A DNA stretch of 64,000 nt from Pelecanus crispus (Eukaryota > Chordata > Aves > Pelecaniformes > Pelecanidae): contig NC_134676.1 of NCBI RefSeq assembly GCF_030463565.1, positions 24,842,728 through 24,906,727 of the forward strand, given 5' to 3'. Made by a program: the position numbers and the translations under genes. Shown here piece by piece: positions 1 through 12,811 of this stretch; position 1 is the stretch's first letter; the number at the start of each line of letters is the position of its first letter. The notes under the pieces were generated by a model. It was not told the origin of the DNA, did not search any database, and was given only the letters and a program-made list of their open reading frames with translations.

Positions 1-692
1 CTTTCCATTATGGAACTATTTAATGTTTATGCAGATTTTCCCTACTTAAAAGATGCCAAGGTTATTAAAAATTTACAAAAACTCAGTAAAAACACTTGTA
101 AAATAATCTGCAATAGCTAACAGCTGAAGACTACAAGGAACATACAAACCCTAATGTGCATCATAAAAATGAGTACTTTCCCTAACTATATACAGTGAAT
201 ATTTCTACTGTACTAACAGAAGCTGTGAAGAATTCACACTGACAAACCTCATATTCCCTGAATCACAAGATGCAACACCTATTTCAGATCTCAGTCCAGC
301 AAAAACTTGAATAAGAGTTAAAACAATATTCAGAAAGACCCATATACCATACTATTTGATATAGCAAAAAAGAAGATATCTTATACTCTCCCTAGCGCAA
401 AGCAGAAGTCCATGGCTACTCCTGTATCATCCTCATTTTGTAGAGGTTAACACGAAGCAACATGATGAGAAGCAAAACCAGAATTGCATCCCAATGACTG
501 CTGCTAAATGCTACCTGTATAGGCCATGTAGCATATGAGAACCCTAGTGATGGCTTCTCCCAGAAAGTATCATCCCTTGACTTTTTTCAACATCATTGTC
601 ATAAATTTAAAGACATTTTCTCTGTTACAAGGTAAAGGTGCCTCAAGGGATGAAGCAGCACCTTTGAGCACTGGATCATTACTTTTTAGTCA

Positions 693-1345
693 TTACAGAA
701 TCACAGAAGGGTTGATATTGGAAGGGACCTCTGGACACCGCTTTGCCCAGTCCCCCTGATCAAGCAGGGTCACCTAGAGCTGGTTGGCCAGGACCATGCC
801 CAGGCAGCTTTTGAAGATCTCCAAGGGGGGAGATTCCACCACCTCTCTGGGCAACCTGTGCCAGAGCTTGGTTATCCTCACAGTCAGGATTGTTTCCTCA
901 TGTGCAGACAGAACTTCCTGTGTTTCAGTTTGTGCACATTGCCTCTAGTTTTGTCAGTAGACACAATGAAAAAAAGCCTGGCTCTGTCTTCTTTACACCC
1001 TGCCTTCAGATATTTGCAAAATATCTTTCATCCTTTTCTCATATGAGAGATGCTCCAGTCCCTTCATTATCTTACTAGCCTTCTCCTCCAGGAGCTCCAC
1101 ATCTCTCTTGTACTGGGGAGCCCAAAACTGGACACAGTACTCCAGGTGTGGCCTCACCAGAGCTGAGGAAAGGAGAAGGAAGGATCACCACCTTGGACTT
1201 GCTGGCAACACACCTCCTAATGTGGCCCAGGATACTGTTAGCCTCCTTTCTCGCAACAGCACACCAGGTAAACCAAGACCCCAGGTCCTTTTCTGCAAAG
1301 TCACCCTCCTGCTGGTTGGCCCATTCTCTTCTCTCATTCTCTTCC
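693..1345 (-). mobile_element. CR1 LINE fragment A (3' part, degraded)
   Basis: Read on the minus strand this resembles the 3' part of a bird CR1 retrotransposon. The terminal stretch at about 693-730 is the reverse complement of the CR1 3' end (agaatcacagaaggg followed by ttggaagggacctctgga). The RT C-terminal region is recognisable at 1075-1160 (cccaaaactggacacagtactccaggtg on the plus strand in conserved form). The frame is broken by stops and gaps. Position and orientation match fragments B and C. No clear target-site duplication was seen. Confidence 0.85.
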
Positions 1346-1357
1346 TAAATGAGAAAA

Positions 1358-2480
1358 TTAGAATCATAGAATATCTCAAGTTGGAAGGGACCCATAAGGA
1401 TCATCAAGTCTGACTCCCTGCTCCTTGCAGGCCTACCTAAAACTAAACTGTGTGACTAAGAGCATTGTCCAGATGCTCCTTGAACTCTGACAGGCTTGGT
1501 GCCATGGACACTTCCTTGAAGAGCCTGTCCCAGTGACCAACCACCCTCTCAGTGAAGAACCTTTTCCTAATGCCCACCCTCAACTTCCCCTGACGGAGTT
1601 TCATTCCATCTCCTCATGTCCTATCACTGGTCACCAGAGAGAGAAGATCAGCACCTCCCCCTCCACTGCCCCCCATGAGGAAGTTGAGGCTGTGATGCGG
1701 TCACCCCTCAGCCTTCTCTTCTCCAAGCTGAGCAAAACAAGTGACCTCAGTCGCTCATTCTAAGTCTTGCCCTCCAGACCTTTCGCCATCTTGATCGCCC
1801 TCCTCTGGACACACTCTAATAGTTTGATGTCCTTCTTACATTGAGGCGCCCCAAACTGCACACAGTACTCGAGGTGGGGCCACACCAGTGCAGTGTAGAG
1901 TGGGACAATCACCTCCCTCGACTGCCTAGCTATGCTGTGCTTGATGCATCCCAGGACATGGTTGTCCCTTTTGGCTGCCAGGGCACACTGTTGATTCAAC
2001 TTGCCATCAACCCAAACCCCCAAATCTCTTTCTGCAGGGCTGCTCTCCAGCCTCTTGTCCCCCAGTTTGTATCTATAACCAGGATTACCCCAGGATTAAA
2101 CGTCTCCGCTTTGCCTATGCCCTTATTTGTGAGGTGACTGACCACATCAAGCAACGGACCAATGTTCTCTCTGATCCTTCTTTTGCTGTTAACCTATTTA
2201 AAAACACCCTTTCTGTTGTCCTTCACAGTGCTGCCCAGCTTAAACTGTAATCAAGCTTTGGCCACACAAATTTTCTCCCTACAGTGGTGAACAGCATCTC
2301 TGTAGTCTTCCCATGTCACCTGTCCCTGCTTCCAATGTCCATACACTTCCCTTTTCCGCCTAAGTTCTAGAAGCGGACCACTGCTTAGCCAAGCCAGTCT
2401 TCTACCCTGTTTGCTTGACATCCGACACCCTGGAAATGCCTGTTCCTGTGGTCTTAAAAAGTTATTTACATCTAATATAG
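1358..2480 (-). mobile_element. CR1 LINE fragment B with internal deletion
   Basis: A second minus-strand CR1. The 3' end begins with the tagaatcatagaat repeat at about 1360. Bases 1500-2060 encode the RT C-terminal region; a short open piece at 1760-2023 reads through the conserved PHLEYCVQF segment. Bases 2110-2480 instead encode the linker upstream of the RT core: 2251-2487 reads a CR1-like ELRRKREVYGHWKQG motif, followed by a KDN.KG..K..NSKRR-like segment at about 2130-2245. The middle of the RT that should lie between these parts is missing, so the copy is internally deleted or two insertions are joined near 2080-2130. Confidence 0.85.
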
Positions 2481-3598
2481 AAAGCACCTAGCAACTTCCT
2501 CTCAGTGGAGTTATTATATATAAAACAAGAAAATCCATATTTTAGTAGTTTGCTATCAGACATTCCTCAAATGGGATGTTTGCCATTTTCAAGGACTGAG
2601 TACACAGAATCTGAGGTTCTCTTCAATATACAACATCTAGAAAGTTATGTTTGATTAACTGTAATAGGCTGACTACCACTGCTGAATCACAACGATATAC
2701 TTTTGGAAATCAGGAACAATCAATTAAAGATAGACAATCTCAGAATAGAGAGGTGTCTTTAACGGAGCTTAGCATAGAATTCACTATGAATTTCCAGAAT
2801 GAGTGTCACTTCTGTGTGTAGGTTTGAGGGGTTTTTTTTCCTTTTCTTCTTTAAAATCAGCAGATCAACTTTTGATGTTGTTTACTACCCAAACTAAACC
2901 CTTATTACAGTTTACAATCAGTTTAACTCCTAACTGACATTAACAAGGCTGTTCATATATAGCATCAATACATGCCAATCCAGATAGAGGGTGTAATTAC
3001 TCGCTAACAATTCCTAATGTGGGACAACTAAAGAAATGCACGTGCTCTTCCTCCAGCCTCAATGCTATGATGAGCTCTTCTACTGTTGTCACAAGGATTT
3101 TATTATCAGTTCACCAAAATTGGTAGAAACGTATATATAAACCAATCCTCATTAAAACCCCTAAACATCCTATTTTCCTAACAAATATCACTGAGTTGAC
3201 TATGACCTTGTAGCACTATTTTTACCAGCTCTTGAAACAACTTACCTGAGAACAAAGACAAGCTCAAGAAATTACCCAACATTACTGCTGAATACTAACA
3301 GAACACTTCTTTGGTGTGCTGAAAGGAAGGCAAGATGTGGACATTAGTTTTATCACATAACATGGCCCTTACCTCTTTGTCAGTTGTTTACGTAAGTGTA
3401 CAGAAGGTACTAACTTCAGGAAAAGTAATAGGGGAGGGCTTGCTACCTGTGCATAGAATGACAGAAGGCACAGTACTGCCCAGGGTAGTGACAGATGTAC
3501 ATATATGTAGCTAAGAAGGTGCCTGGAAATGCCACCTTGCATTTGAACAGAATCTGAAGGACCTGAAATTGACTCATGTATTTTATGATGGAACTTTT

Positions 3599-4668
3599 CA
3601 TAGAATCATAGAATCGTTTAGGTTGGAAAAGACCTTTAAGATCATCCAGTCCAACCATTAACCTACACTACCAAGTTCACTCTAAACCAATCAAGGGTAG
3701 GCTAGACTAAACCATGTCCCAGAGTGCCACGTCTACCCGTTTTTTGAACGCTTCCAGCGATGGTGACTCCACCACCTCTCTGGGCAGCCTCTTCCAATGC
3801 TTGACTACCCTTTCCATGAAGAAAGTTTTCCTAATATCCAACCTAAACCTCCCCTGGTGCAGCTTGAGCCCATTTCCTCTCGTCCTATTGCTTGTTACTT
3901 GGGAGAAGAGACCAACACCCACCTCACTACAACCTCCTTTCAGGTAGTTGTAGAGAGCAATAAGGTCTCCCCTCAGCCTCCTCTTCTCTAGGCTAAACAA
4001 CCCCACTTCCCTCAGCTGCTCCTCATAAGACCTGTGCTCCAGACCCTTCACCAGCTTTGTTGCCCTTCTCTGAACACGCTCCAGCACCTCAATGTCCTTC
4101 TTGTAGTGAGGGGCCCAAAACTGGACACAGTATTCCAGGTGCGGCCTCACCAGCGCCGAGTACAGGGGCATGATCGCTTCCCTGCTCCTGCTGGCCACAC
4201 TATTCCTGATACAAGCCAGGATGCTGTTGGCCTTCTTGGCCACCTGGGTACACTGCTGGCTCATGTTCAGCCAGCTGTTAACCAGCACCCCCAGGTCCTT
4301 TTCTGCCAGGCAGCTTTCCAGCCACTCTTCCCCAAGCCTGTAGCCTTGCATGGGGTTGTTGTGAGCCAAGTGCAGGACCTGGCACTTGGCCTTGTTCAAC
4401 CTCATACAATTCGCCTCGGCCCATCGATCCAGCCTGTCCAGGTCCCTCTGCAGGGCCATCCTACCTTCCAGCAGATGGACACTCCCACCCAACTTGGTGT
4501 CATCTGCAGACTTAGTGAGGGTGCACTCAATCCCCTCATCCAGATCATTGATAAAGATATTAAACAAGGCTGGCCCCAAAACAGAACCCTGGGGAACACC
4601 ACTCGTGACTGGCCGCCAACTGGACTTAACTCCATTCACCGCTACTCTCTGGGCTTGGCCACCCAACG
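3599..4668 (-). mobile_element. CR1 LINE fragment C with a 319-codon open frame
   Basis: A 5'-truncated minus-strand CR1. The 3' end at 3599 carries the octamer repeat (catagaatcatagaatcg). Bases 3707-4666 are open for 319 codons and encode the C-terminal half of the CR1 ORF2 reverse transcriptase. Visible motifs are VPQGSVLGP at residues 24-32 and the catalytic-type motif at residues 53-56 as SADD, where CR1 elements normally have an aromatic residue before ADD. The thumb region with [12 protein letters not shown] follows. The endonuclease and the first RT motifs are absent, so the copy is dead as an element. The unbroken frame suggests a fairly young insertion. It lies in TRIM23 intron 2 in the gene's sense orientation. 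Confidence 0.93.
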
Positions 4669-5731
4669 TAAGAAAAGAAAAGGTTGCTGCAGTTACTTTT
4701 TAGAGTGTGAGACACCACTATCTGGACAAAACTGCATATGCATGTTTCTTTTGTAATTCAAGTATTTGTTTCGTACTTCATGCAAGCACATCCATCTAAG
4801 AATACGAGCCAAAGTTTTAGTGAACTTCCGCTATTCACTGTAAAAAAATAATACATACTACAGTTCTTTATTAAATTCAAGTAACCGCTTTATTTGATTT
4901 ATGCTTTGCTTCAAGTATGATCTGGAAAAGACAACTTTAGAAAACAATGCCAGATCTGGAAAAAAAGTTGGGCTGTCTCTCATGATCCAGATGCAAAGAC
5001 TAGCAGAACAGCAACTGGAGCCTGAGGTTCGTTCCAGACGATGCCTAAAAACTCTTGACATTTTCAGTCCACAAATGTGGTGTCTGACAGAAGTCTGCAT
5101 CTGACATGAACTCACAGAAACCATATCCCACGTGTTCTCCCGAAGAGAAAGCCCAGGCTATTTGAGTTGCCTGGTTCTCCTGAGTGTTGTTTCATAACTC
5201 CTAAATTATGCTGCCCTGTGTGCATCTGCATCCTCTGCACCCTTCTGGAATTCAGATGTCATCCTACTAATCCTATATAGACATTAAGTCTTCCTTCTTC
5301 AGTACTGAGATTTTGATGGATCATTAGAGTGAAAGTGCTCGTCCAAATGAACACAGACACCAACTACTACGAGCAGCAGGCAGTTATGAGAACCAGCAAA
5401 ATGAAGTACCCGTCCCAAATACTCATGTTTCACTGCTCCTCAGCTCCGTACACATAGCCATAGAAAAATCAGCATTTTCAAGGTTCTAATAATATGGATC
5501 TTCAGTTCCCACAGGAGTCTGGATTTGCAGCACATAGAGTATACTGCTATAAAGGCTCTTTGTAGAACTACACAAACACTGTTCAAATATAGATACTGCA
5601 AAAAAGGCAATGCTTTTAAAAGCTAGATATGTTACAATATCTTTTGTAAGGAAGTACACACAAAAAGAAAAAAAAAAAAACAAACCAGATCTGCAAGTTG
5701 TCCTATCTTCAGCTTGTTAAGCATTATTCTC

Positions 5732-6312
5732 TGTACTGGTTTTGGCTGGGACTGAGTTCATTTTCTTCATAATAGCTAGTATGGGGCTATGTTTTGGACT
5801 TGTGACCAAAACAGTGATGATAACACATCCGTATTCTAGCTATTGCTGAGCAGTGCTTACTCAGCATCAAGGCCTTTTTGTTTCTCACACTGCCCCCCAG
5901 CAAGTAGACTGGGGGTGCACAAGAAGCTGGGAGGGGACAGAGCCGGGACAGCTGACCCCAACTGACCAAAGGGATATTCCACATCATATGACATCCTGCT
6001 CAGCAATAAAAGCTGGGGGAAGAAGGAGGAAGGGGAAGGACATTCACAGTTACGGTGTTTGTTTTCCCAAGTAACCATTACATGTGATGGAGCCCTGCTT
6101 TCCTGGAGATGGCTGAACACCTGCCTGCCAATAGGAAGTAGCAAATGGATTCCTTGTTTTGCTTTGCTTGTGTGCACAACTTGTGTTTTACCTATTAAAC
6201 TGTCTTCATCTCAACCCACTTTTGCCCTTCCAATTCTCTACCCTGTCCCACCGCAGAGGAGTGAGCAAGTGGCTGTGTGGGGCTGAGCTGCCCACTGGGG
6301 TTAAACCACAAC
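5732..6312 (+). mobile_element. Solo LTR 1 of an avian ERV family
   Basis: Starts with tgtactggttttggctggga and ends with ggttaaaccacaaca, so it keeps the TG...CA termini of a retroviral LTR. It is related along its length to LTRs 2 and 3, sharing the 5' edge, the cttactcag..tcaaggcctttttg region, the promoter-proximal ccaaagggatattccacatcatatgacatc block and a 3' block around attaaactgtcttcatctcaaccca that may carry the poly(A) signal. Flanking bases ttctc (5727-5731) and ttctg (6313-6317) look like a decayed 5-bp target-site duplication. No internal retroviral genes adjoin it. It is the most divergent of the three copies and lacks the trinucleotide run. Confidence 0.85.
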
Positions 6313-9300
6313 ATTCTGTTTTACTTCAAGAGCTATGAAACAAGAAAAAAAGAGACTGGCTTTCAATCTTAACACTTCAAAACTTGTTTGAAATACATGC
6401 AAGTGTTTTTACTACCTGACAACATTTTTCCTGCAGTACTGTTTCAAAGAGCAGAGCTGCATTACATGGCTAGGCACAATTACATGGAAGACCGGAATGT
6501 TCACATGCCAACTGTTTTCCCATCAAGGGGAGCAGAACAAGAAGTTTCATCAGGTGCATGCCACATCTGGCCAAAGTGAGGGCAACAATGCTATGGTACC
6601 TCTGAAGAGCAATGTGAACAGGAACCAACATATCCACACTGTTTAACTTACTGTTTTGTGTAGCTTCCAGTTCTGTTATGTGAAACTTTCTTTCCTAGGC
6701 ATTTTTCCCTACAGTTTAAGCCATCAACCATAATATTCTCAGCAGCCAAACTCAAAACAGAAGTTGTGTGCCTCACAGATAAAAGGCAGAGTTCAGAGAA
6801 CAGGTAAATGGATGAATACTGTTTTCCTATAGCTATAAATGGGAGCATACATAACCTCTTCTCCCCTCCAACACCCTCAACAGGTACAAAACAATCTGAC
6901 TATCTGTTTAAAAAAAACCACTTACTAGTAAAAGACTATTGATTTTAGCACATCTGCTGTCTCTGGAAATGGGCCTATCAAGGCACTGCTTAGTAACTTT
7001 GAAGTTAGGTATAAAGCAAGGGCATGTCAGTGCCCTCTGCAGTTATCAGTTCTATGGTGGAAGCCTTCACTGGTACAGATAACATTACCAACATCTAATC
7101 TAAGCTAGTGCACTCCACAAAATAAATTGCGAACAAAAAAAAGAAATATTTTAACTTTTGTTTACCACAGATCTTGAAGGAGTTTACAGAAGTTATGTTC
7201 TAGTCCTCCACAATTACAGCTAGCACCAGCAGTCATCTGCCTTGATATATTCTGACTTCAGAGTTTACACAAAGCAAGGAAGAGTCAGCTTTTATTACAA
7301 GTTAAGAAATACAGAGCACGATATCCACTTTTAGAATCTAAATCATGTCAAACCAGTTTGTTAATGGAGTCTGGATTTGCTGACACTGTATGTAGACAGA
7401 TTTCTAGACGCTAACTCCCAGAAAGCAACATACAGAAAAGTGGCTAGATTGTTCTCTTCTACAGTGTTTAGAACAGCACTGTCCCATAGCAAACTGACTG
7501 TGCACAACCTTCAGTTACTACAGTATATAAAATACTCACATTAACAGTACACCCATATAATGATACTAACGTGGACCTCGTATCTCCAGATTAGCCACTA
7601 ACCCAGATAGCCATTAATAGCATAGTATATATGGATGTACACGCACAAAAAGGATAAACCTACTTTTGAAATATATTATAGAAAATTAGCCTTTAAGCAA
7701 ACATTGTCTTAGCCTTTAAGCAAACATTGGATAAGGCTGAGAGAGGAAGAAGCTCTTCAATCATTACGGAGTTTCTCACAAAAGTATTTTCTTACATAGG
7801 TTTTAATATGTTTATTAAAAATAAAAAACAAAGTAGTATTCTCCTCAGTTTACGTTCTTGTATCTGATTTTAATCATGCTAGTTCTGTTCCATGTCTAGC
7901 ATGAAGAGAAAGCCAAGCCAGGAAGTCAAAGCATACATATTTGAGAAAAAGTCATTTCACTTCTTTTTACACTAAACCTACTATAAAATTACTATGTACT
8001 CAACTTGCACTTTTTCAACACACTGATCAGGTGTTTATTTCATATTTAAAAACACTAAAAGATGAGTAGTGTAAACACATCTATTTAATCTATTGGACTT
8101 CAGCTCAAATTCTGCTTTGGTCACAAACATGAAAGAGTCTAGTGATCTCATCCTTGTGCCTACAAGGGATGTTTGTGCCCATTAGAAAACCACTACACAA
8201 TCTGACTGCTTCTTCTCTAAAGAAGAGTAAGACATGAATAGCAGGAAGTGTGTACGCCAGGAATGAGATAGCAACAGAGTGAATATATTAAGACCAACTC
8301 CAGCCAACAATACAAATGTCATTTTCAAAAGCATCAAGCTTGTCTGAAAAAGGATTATAAATAATGCAAGGAATAAAGGAACAAATTTTGTCTAAATGTC
8401 TGAACAAAGCTGAGAGAATCTTGTTATAGCCACATTTTCTTGCACAATGTTTTGAAGTTTTATCTCAGCACTCAAACACTAGCAAAAGAGTATGTAGATG
8501 TAAACAATACCAATGGGATGGATTCTACAGAGGATGCCAATACCTGCATACATCAGTTCAACAAGCTCTAATGATAGAAAAGTTTCAGCCCTGTAATGTG
8601 ATGGTAGGGAGAGTTCACCTCATGAACCATTAAAGGCTTCCTTAGCAGAGCCGCTCAGCTAAAGTCAAAAGCCAGAGCCTCCAAAGCTGTTACACAAGCA
8701 CATCCTTCCCAACAGTTCCCTGGTCCATGTATTAAAAAAAAAAAAAAACCAAAACCAAACAAGCCACTAATCCAACACAGAAAGAAGAGGGAAAGCAGTT
8801 TGCAAGAAGCGATTCACCTCTTCTCCAAAATCACGATACTTTAAGGAAAAGGCTTTTAGAGCAGTCTCTTCTACAAAGGCCATTTTATAGTTTTTTCCCT
8901 AAATATATTGCCTGAGTCAACATAATCTCCAGAATACATGGCTTCAGAATTTTGCAAATTGAAAAAGCTTTTCCATTACATCTTTGTGGTTAAAGAATGT
9001 TAATCCAGTTGAAGATAACCACTAGACAGCTCACATACTTTCAACATGTACATATTCATTTAAAATTCTCCACTAGAAGAATAGTCATGGGCAATTTAAT
9101 TAAAGAACTCCCAAAATCCCCCCAAAAATCTATGTATAGTCTACTCTGCAAAGTACTATGGTTTGGGCAGGCTTTAGTCCTCCCGGTTCATTACTCAAGA
9201 TTTTCTCCCATAGCAAGATTTTATGAACTATTAGAATATTTTGCTAAGCACGTAAGTGATGTGTTGTCAATTTTCACTTGTAGACTCCATATTTCCAGAA

Positions 9301-11707
9301 ATCTTGATAGACAAAAGTATTTCTAACCCTGCCTTACCATACAGTTACATATAGAGAGAAGAGACAGGCCAATAAACTTAAACCAAACATTCACTTCAGA
9401 ATGGAGAAAATACAGCTATAACTACACATATGTAGATCCCTGAGTATTTCTTTCAAAGAGTTCCCAAGATTCCTTGGGAAAACTTGGACAAATATAGGAT
9501 TAAGTGATTTAGCAGTACGAGCAAAGGAAAACAAGCAAGTCTATCTGCTGAACTGTATAGGTTAAATGACCAAGTAAAAGCATCTGTAAAATCCACAGTT
9601 ACTGATTAAGCAACTTGGTTCAACACAGGTAGCTTTATGCCCTGATGATACAGCTTTTCCTTCAACAGAACTTTCTCTTGGCAGTGATCCTGTACTCTAG
9701 ATTTAGATACTAAACAGTTTCCTGAGACTACTTCATTAAATGGCAGAATGGCAATTGCAGAAGTGGGTAAAAATGGAGCTCACTTTCTCACATGCCCTGT
9801 GAGGGGAGGGAAGGATGAGAAGTTCCCTAGGCCCAGAGTTGCCATGCCTCCCTCCCAGCTCAACTCCTGAGCTCTCAGAAGGAAACAGAACTATGAGTGC
9901 AGCACATTTAACCAACAGCAGTCACTACTAGGTCATTAGAGCAAGACAACAAATGCACAGACGCCTCAAAGGGAGGGCCATGATGAGCTGCACTCCACAA
10001 AACACCCCATTTTTACATGCTAGAAGCAGTTATATTTCTTAAGACAGTTCTTATGGACCTGGTAAGACTAAAAGTGGCTATAACCATCTTCTGCCCCAAA
10101 TCACCAGGCAGAACATTTTTATTCACTTAAGTATTTTTACTTTCAAGCTGTTTTGCTAAAATTTTCTACCTATCAGTTTTTTGAACAACTGCTGGTCACA
10201 GCATATCATCCTTCTTTCTAGTACTAGCCAGTAGGATGCAAGTCTACTATCCTAGACACAAAAGGTGAAGCTTTTCTTCCCCCTTCCTACCTATAGGAGC
10301 CTTACAAGTTTAATAACATGTCACTGTGTTTCATCAGAAGCTCCTCAGTATTATGCAAGATGAAAAAACTTTAAATGTTTTTATACAGCTTCATTTTTGT
10401 TAAACCTGAAACCCACAAAAAAACGTTAGAATACTTTCACATGCCTGGGAAAAAAATGCACAATAAAAACTAAGAAGTGACAAGTTCCCTACAGTAATAA
10501 AAATGTACTTTTACTTCAGAAGATACAAGCAGAGGTCTTGGACAGAAATGTTTCACAACAGCAGGACTGAGCCTTGTGCTCTAACATTCTCCCCCTTAAA
10601 AGCACAGTTGAAGAAATCTCGTGCAGCTGTATAGTCATAGATAAGAAGTAAAACAAATCGTGACTCTTTTAAGCACATCTTCTAGACTGGCAATCATTCA
10701 TGTTGCTCATACTTACCACCCCACCCCCCAAAAAACCAAACCGCTCTTTCATATGAGACTGATACGTCTTTTCCTGACTCCTATTTCCATGAAAACAACC
10801 CACAGGGTGCCTTAATATTCCTCTTAGTTTGGTCTACATGCTAGCAGATTCTCTTAATGCAAAGTAAATTCTTATTTGAGCAAATTTGGTATTTAAACAC
10901 TTCTTTCATGGATTACTAGATTAGAGATCTCCTTCTCTGAGGATTCTCCTCCTTCCAACAGCTCTTTTCCCTGTGCTATTCAAAACTGCTGGAGCCAGTT
11001 CTATTAACAAGTTCTTCTTGGTACAAAATCTTCTGATAACTCATTTTCTCTGTAACCCTATGTTAAATAGGCAGTTCTTATTCTGAAGGAATTATAAGCA
11101 TGTGTCATCTTTTGCCTAAAATAAACTTCCACCGTTGGATAAAAGCTGTCTTATCCTTTCAAATACTGTCTGCAGACGCTCCTACAGTAGAGGAATTCCT
11201 GTTGATAGCCTGCTATTATCAGTTATTGCATGTATAGAATTACATTTTAAAAAAACAGTTTGTTATCACTGATACTTCCCTCTGTATCACTTCATCACGA
11301 ATCCAGACAAATCTGTTTGTCAAATAAGCTACCTATTTAATTGCATGCTTTATTTAGTGTTTAAGAAAGACAACAGGAAACTAACATCCATTCAAGAACC
11401 CTTAAACACTAATTTAAAAAATAGTACTCCCTTTGTAAATACAGGTCTACAAAAAGACTTTAAGGTATAAAGCTTGCAAGCCCAGGTTCAAGAAGAGAAA
11501 AAGAAAGTCAAGATTTTATCTTTATAAGATACCTATTTGACTAGTGCTTAATAGTGCTATGAGCTTCTCCGCATGAAAAGGAACACTCCACATTCATTAC
11601 TTGGAAATATTATCACTAAGTGGAGCACTAAGAATCTGTATCTAGCATTATCTTCTAGATATCCTTGGCTAACAGGTTCTAAGAACCTTAGACTTACATT
11701 TTCTTAC

Positions 11708-11870
11708 CTAGTTCAGTAACTTGTCGATCAAATGGACAACGAACCGCTCTGCCATGAAGGGGAAGCCGGGTAAGACAGTCATGGCAGACAGTATGGCCAC
11801 ACAAAAGCAGCCGGGGAACTTTGTCACCTTGCAAAGAAAATACATCTTCACAGACTCCACACTCAAGAAC
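11708..11870 (-). CDS. TRIM23: TRIM23 exon 2 (RING finger)
   Basis: TRIM23 is a RING E3 ubiquitin ligase with B-boxes and a C-terminal ARF-like GTPase domain; it acts in innate immune signalling and selective autophagy. This 163-bp exon runs between an acceptor (aaattgcag) and a donor (gtaagaa) on the minus strand. It encodes a C3HC4-type RING: C-x2-C (CGVC), then CGH..C..C, then a final CPFD pair, ending DRQVTELG. This matches vertebrate TRIM23 almost residue for residue. The exon enters in phase 0 after exon 1 (..VK) and leaves with one base of the next codon. The remaining domains are encoded beyond the window. Confidence 0.95.
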
Positions 11871-12811
11871 CTGCAATTTAATAAAAGCCCATTAGGTTTT
11901 GAGCTGACAAAAAAGCAAAACTTCATACAGCAAGCCATATGACATAGTTTATTTTACAGAAGTTCCTGCAATCACAACAGACAGGCTGAGTCATTAATTT
12001 TGCTTTGTACACACAAATAACGACCGTATGAATGATATTAAAAAAAAAAGTAAATAGACCTGAACATTCTAACTCTTCAGCGTCCCACCTGATCACCACT
12101 AGTTCTTGCCCACTTCATTTAATGTGCTGCCGCAAGAAAAACTCACTGGTCAAGCAGCACAACTCAGTAAGCTGAAACGTCCTCGCAGGAAAAGGAAACA
12201 GAGGGCAAGACCCTGTCAAAGCAGACTATCAGCGGGTGGAGAAAGTTTCCATTCATTGCTGATGTGCATAAAAAGGTCAGTCATACCAAGTTGCCTATTT
12301 ATGAAGCTACAAATGCAGCATCGAGGTGGCAGGAACAAACACCAGGGGACGGGAACATCTTAAGCCACTAACAGAAAGCAAAATCGTCATTTTGGGGGGA
12401 AAAAAAAAAAAACCAACCCAGCGCCCGACAATACATAGGACAATACGTCAGCTAACCACCTCAGGGAGCCCAGGCGTTACGCTTTCTCGGGGACAGCTCC
12501 CCGCTCTGAGGCAGTCACCCTTCCCCTCACGCAGCGGCCTCCCCCCTCGCAGCCCGCTCCCAGGCACCCCACGGCAGCGCGGCTCTGCGCGGACGAGGCG
12601 GGGAAAGCGCCTCCGAAGCGGCCTCCCGGCCCGCCCCGCCCCGAGCCGAGCCGAGCCCCGCCGCCTCAGGGGACGCCTCCAGTCCCGGAGACCCCGCGCC
12701 ACCCCTTCCCCCAGCTAAGGCAGCGACGGCGCAACCCCGGCCGCCACAGCCTGCCCTGCCGCAGGAGGCGGCCGAGCCGGACAGCGCGAAGGGCCGCGCA
12801 GCCCGTCTCAC
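11871..12811 (-). other. TRIM23: TRIM23 intron 1
   Basis: The intron is bounded by donor gtgagacggg (minus strand, ending at 12811) and acceptor aaattgcag (11871-11879). The half near exon 2 is AT-rich. From about 12,430 it becomes very GC- and CpG-rich and belongs to the promoter CpG island. Open frames here on both strands are a by-product of high GC content; no coding gene is seen. Confidence 0.8.

Larger units (their letters stand above)
1..11707 (-). other. TRIM23: TRIM23 intron 2 (5' part, continues off the left edge)
   Basis: This stretch lies downstream, in TRIM23 sense, of exon 2. Reading the minus strand, I found no sequence encoding the later TRIM23 parts (B-boxes, coiled coil, ARF-like GTPase), so exon 3 onward probably lies beyond base 1. 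The stretch holds three CR1 LINE fragments (about 693-1345, 1358-2480, 3599-4668) and a solo LTR (5732-6312). In 2481-3598, 4669-5731 and 6313-11707 I see only AT-rich unique sequence, short homopolymer runs and a 23-bp tandem duplication near 7690-7735. A short exon could be missed by eye. Confidence 0.6.

Noticed and set aside
4034-4756. A 240-codon plus-strand frame opposite CR1 fragment C.
   Set aside because: It is the antisense shadow of the CR1 reverse transcriptase frame and has no similarity of its own.
4858-5124. Overlapping frames on both strands downstream of CR1 fragment C, considered as a possible TRIM23 exon or pseudogene.
   Set aside because: Neither translation resembles TRIM23 or any family I know, and no convincing splice sites bound it.
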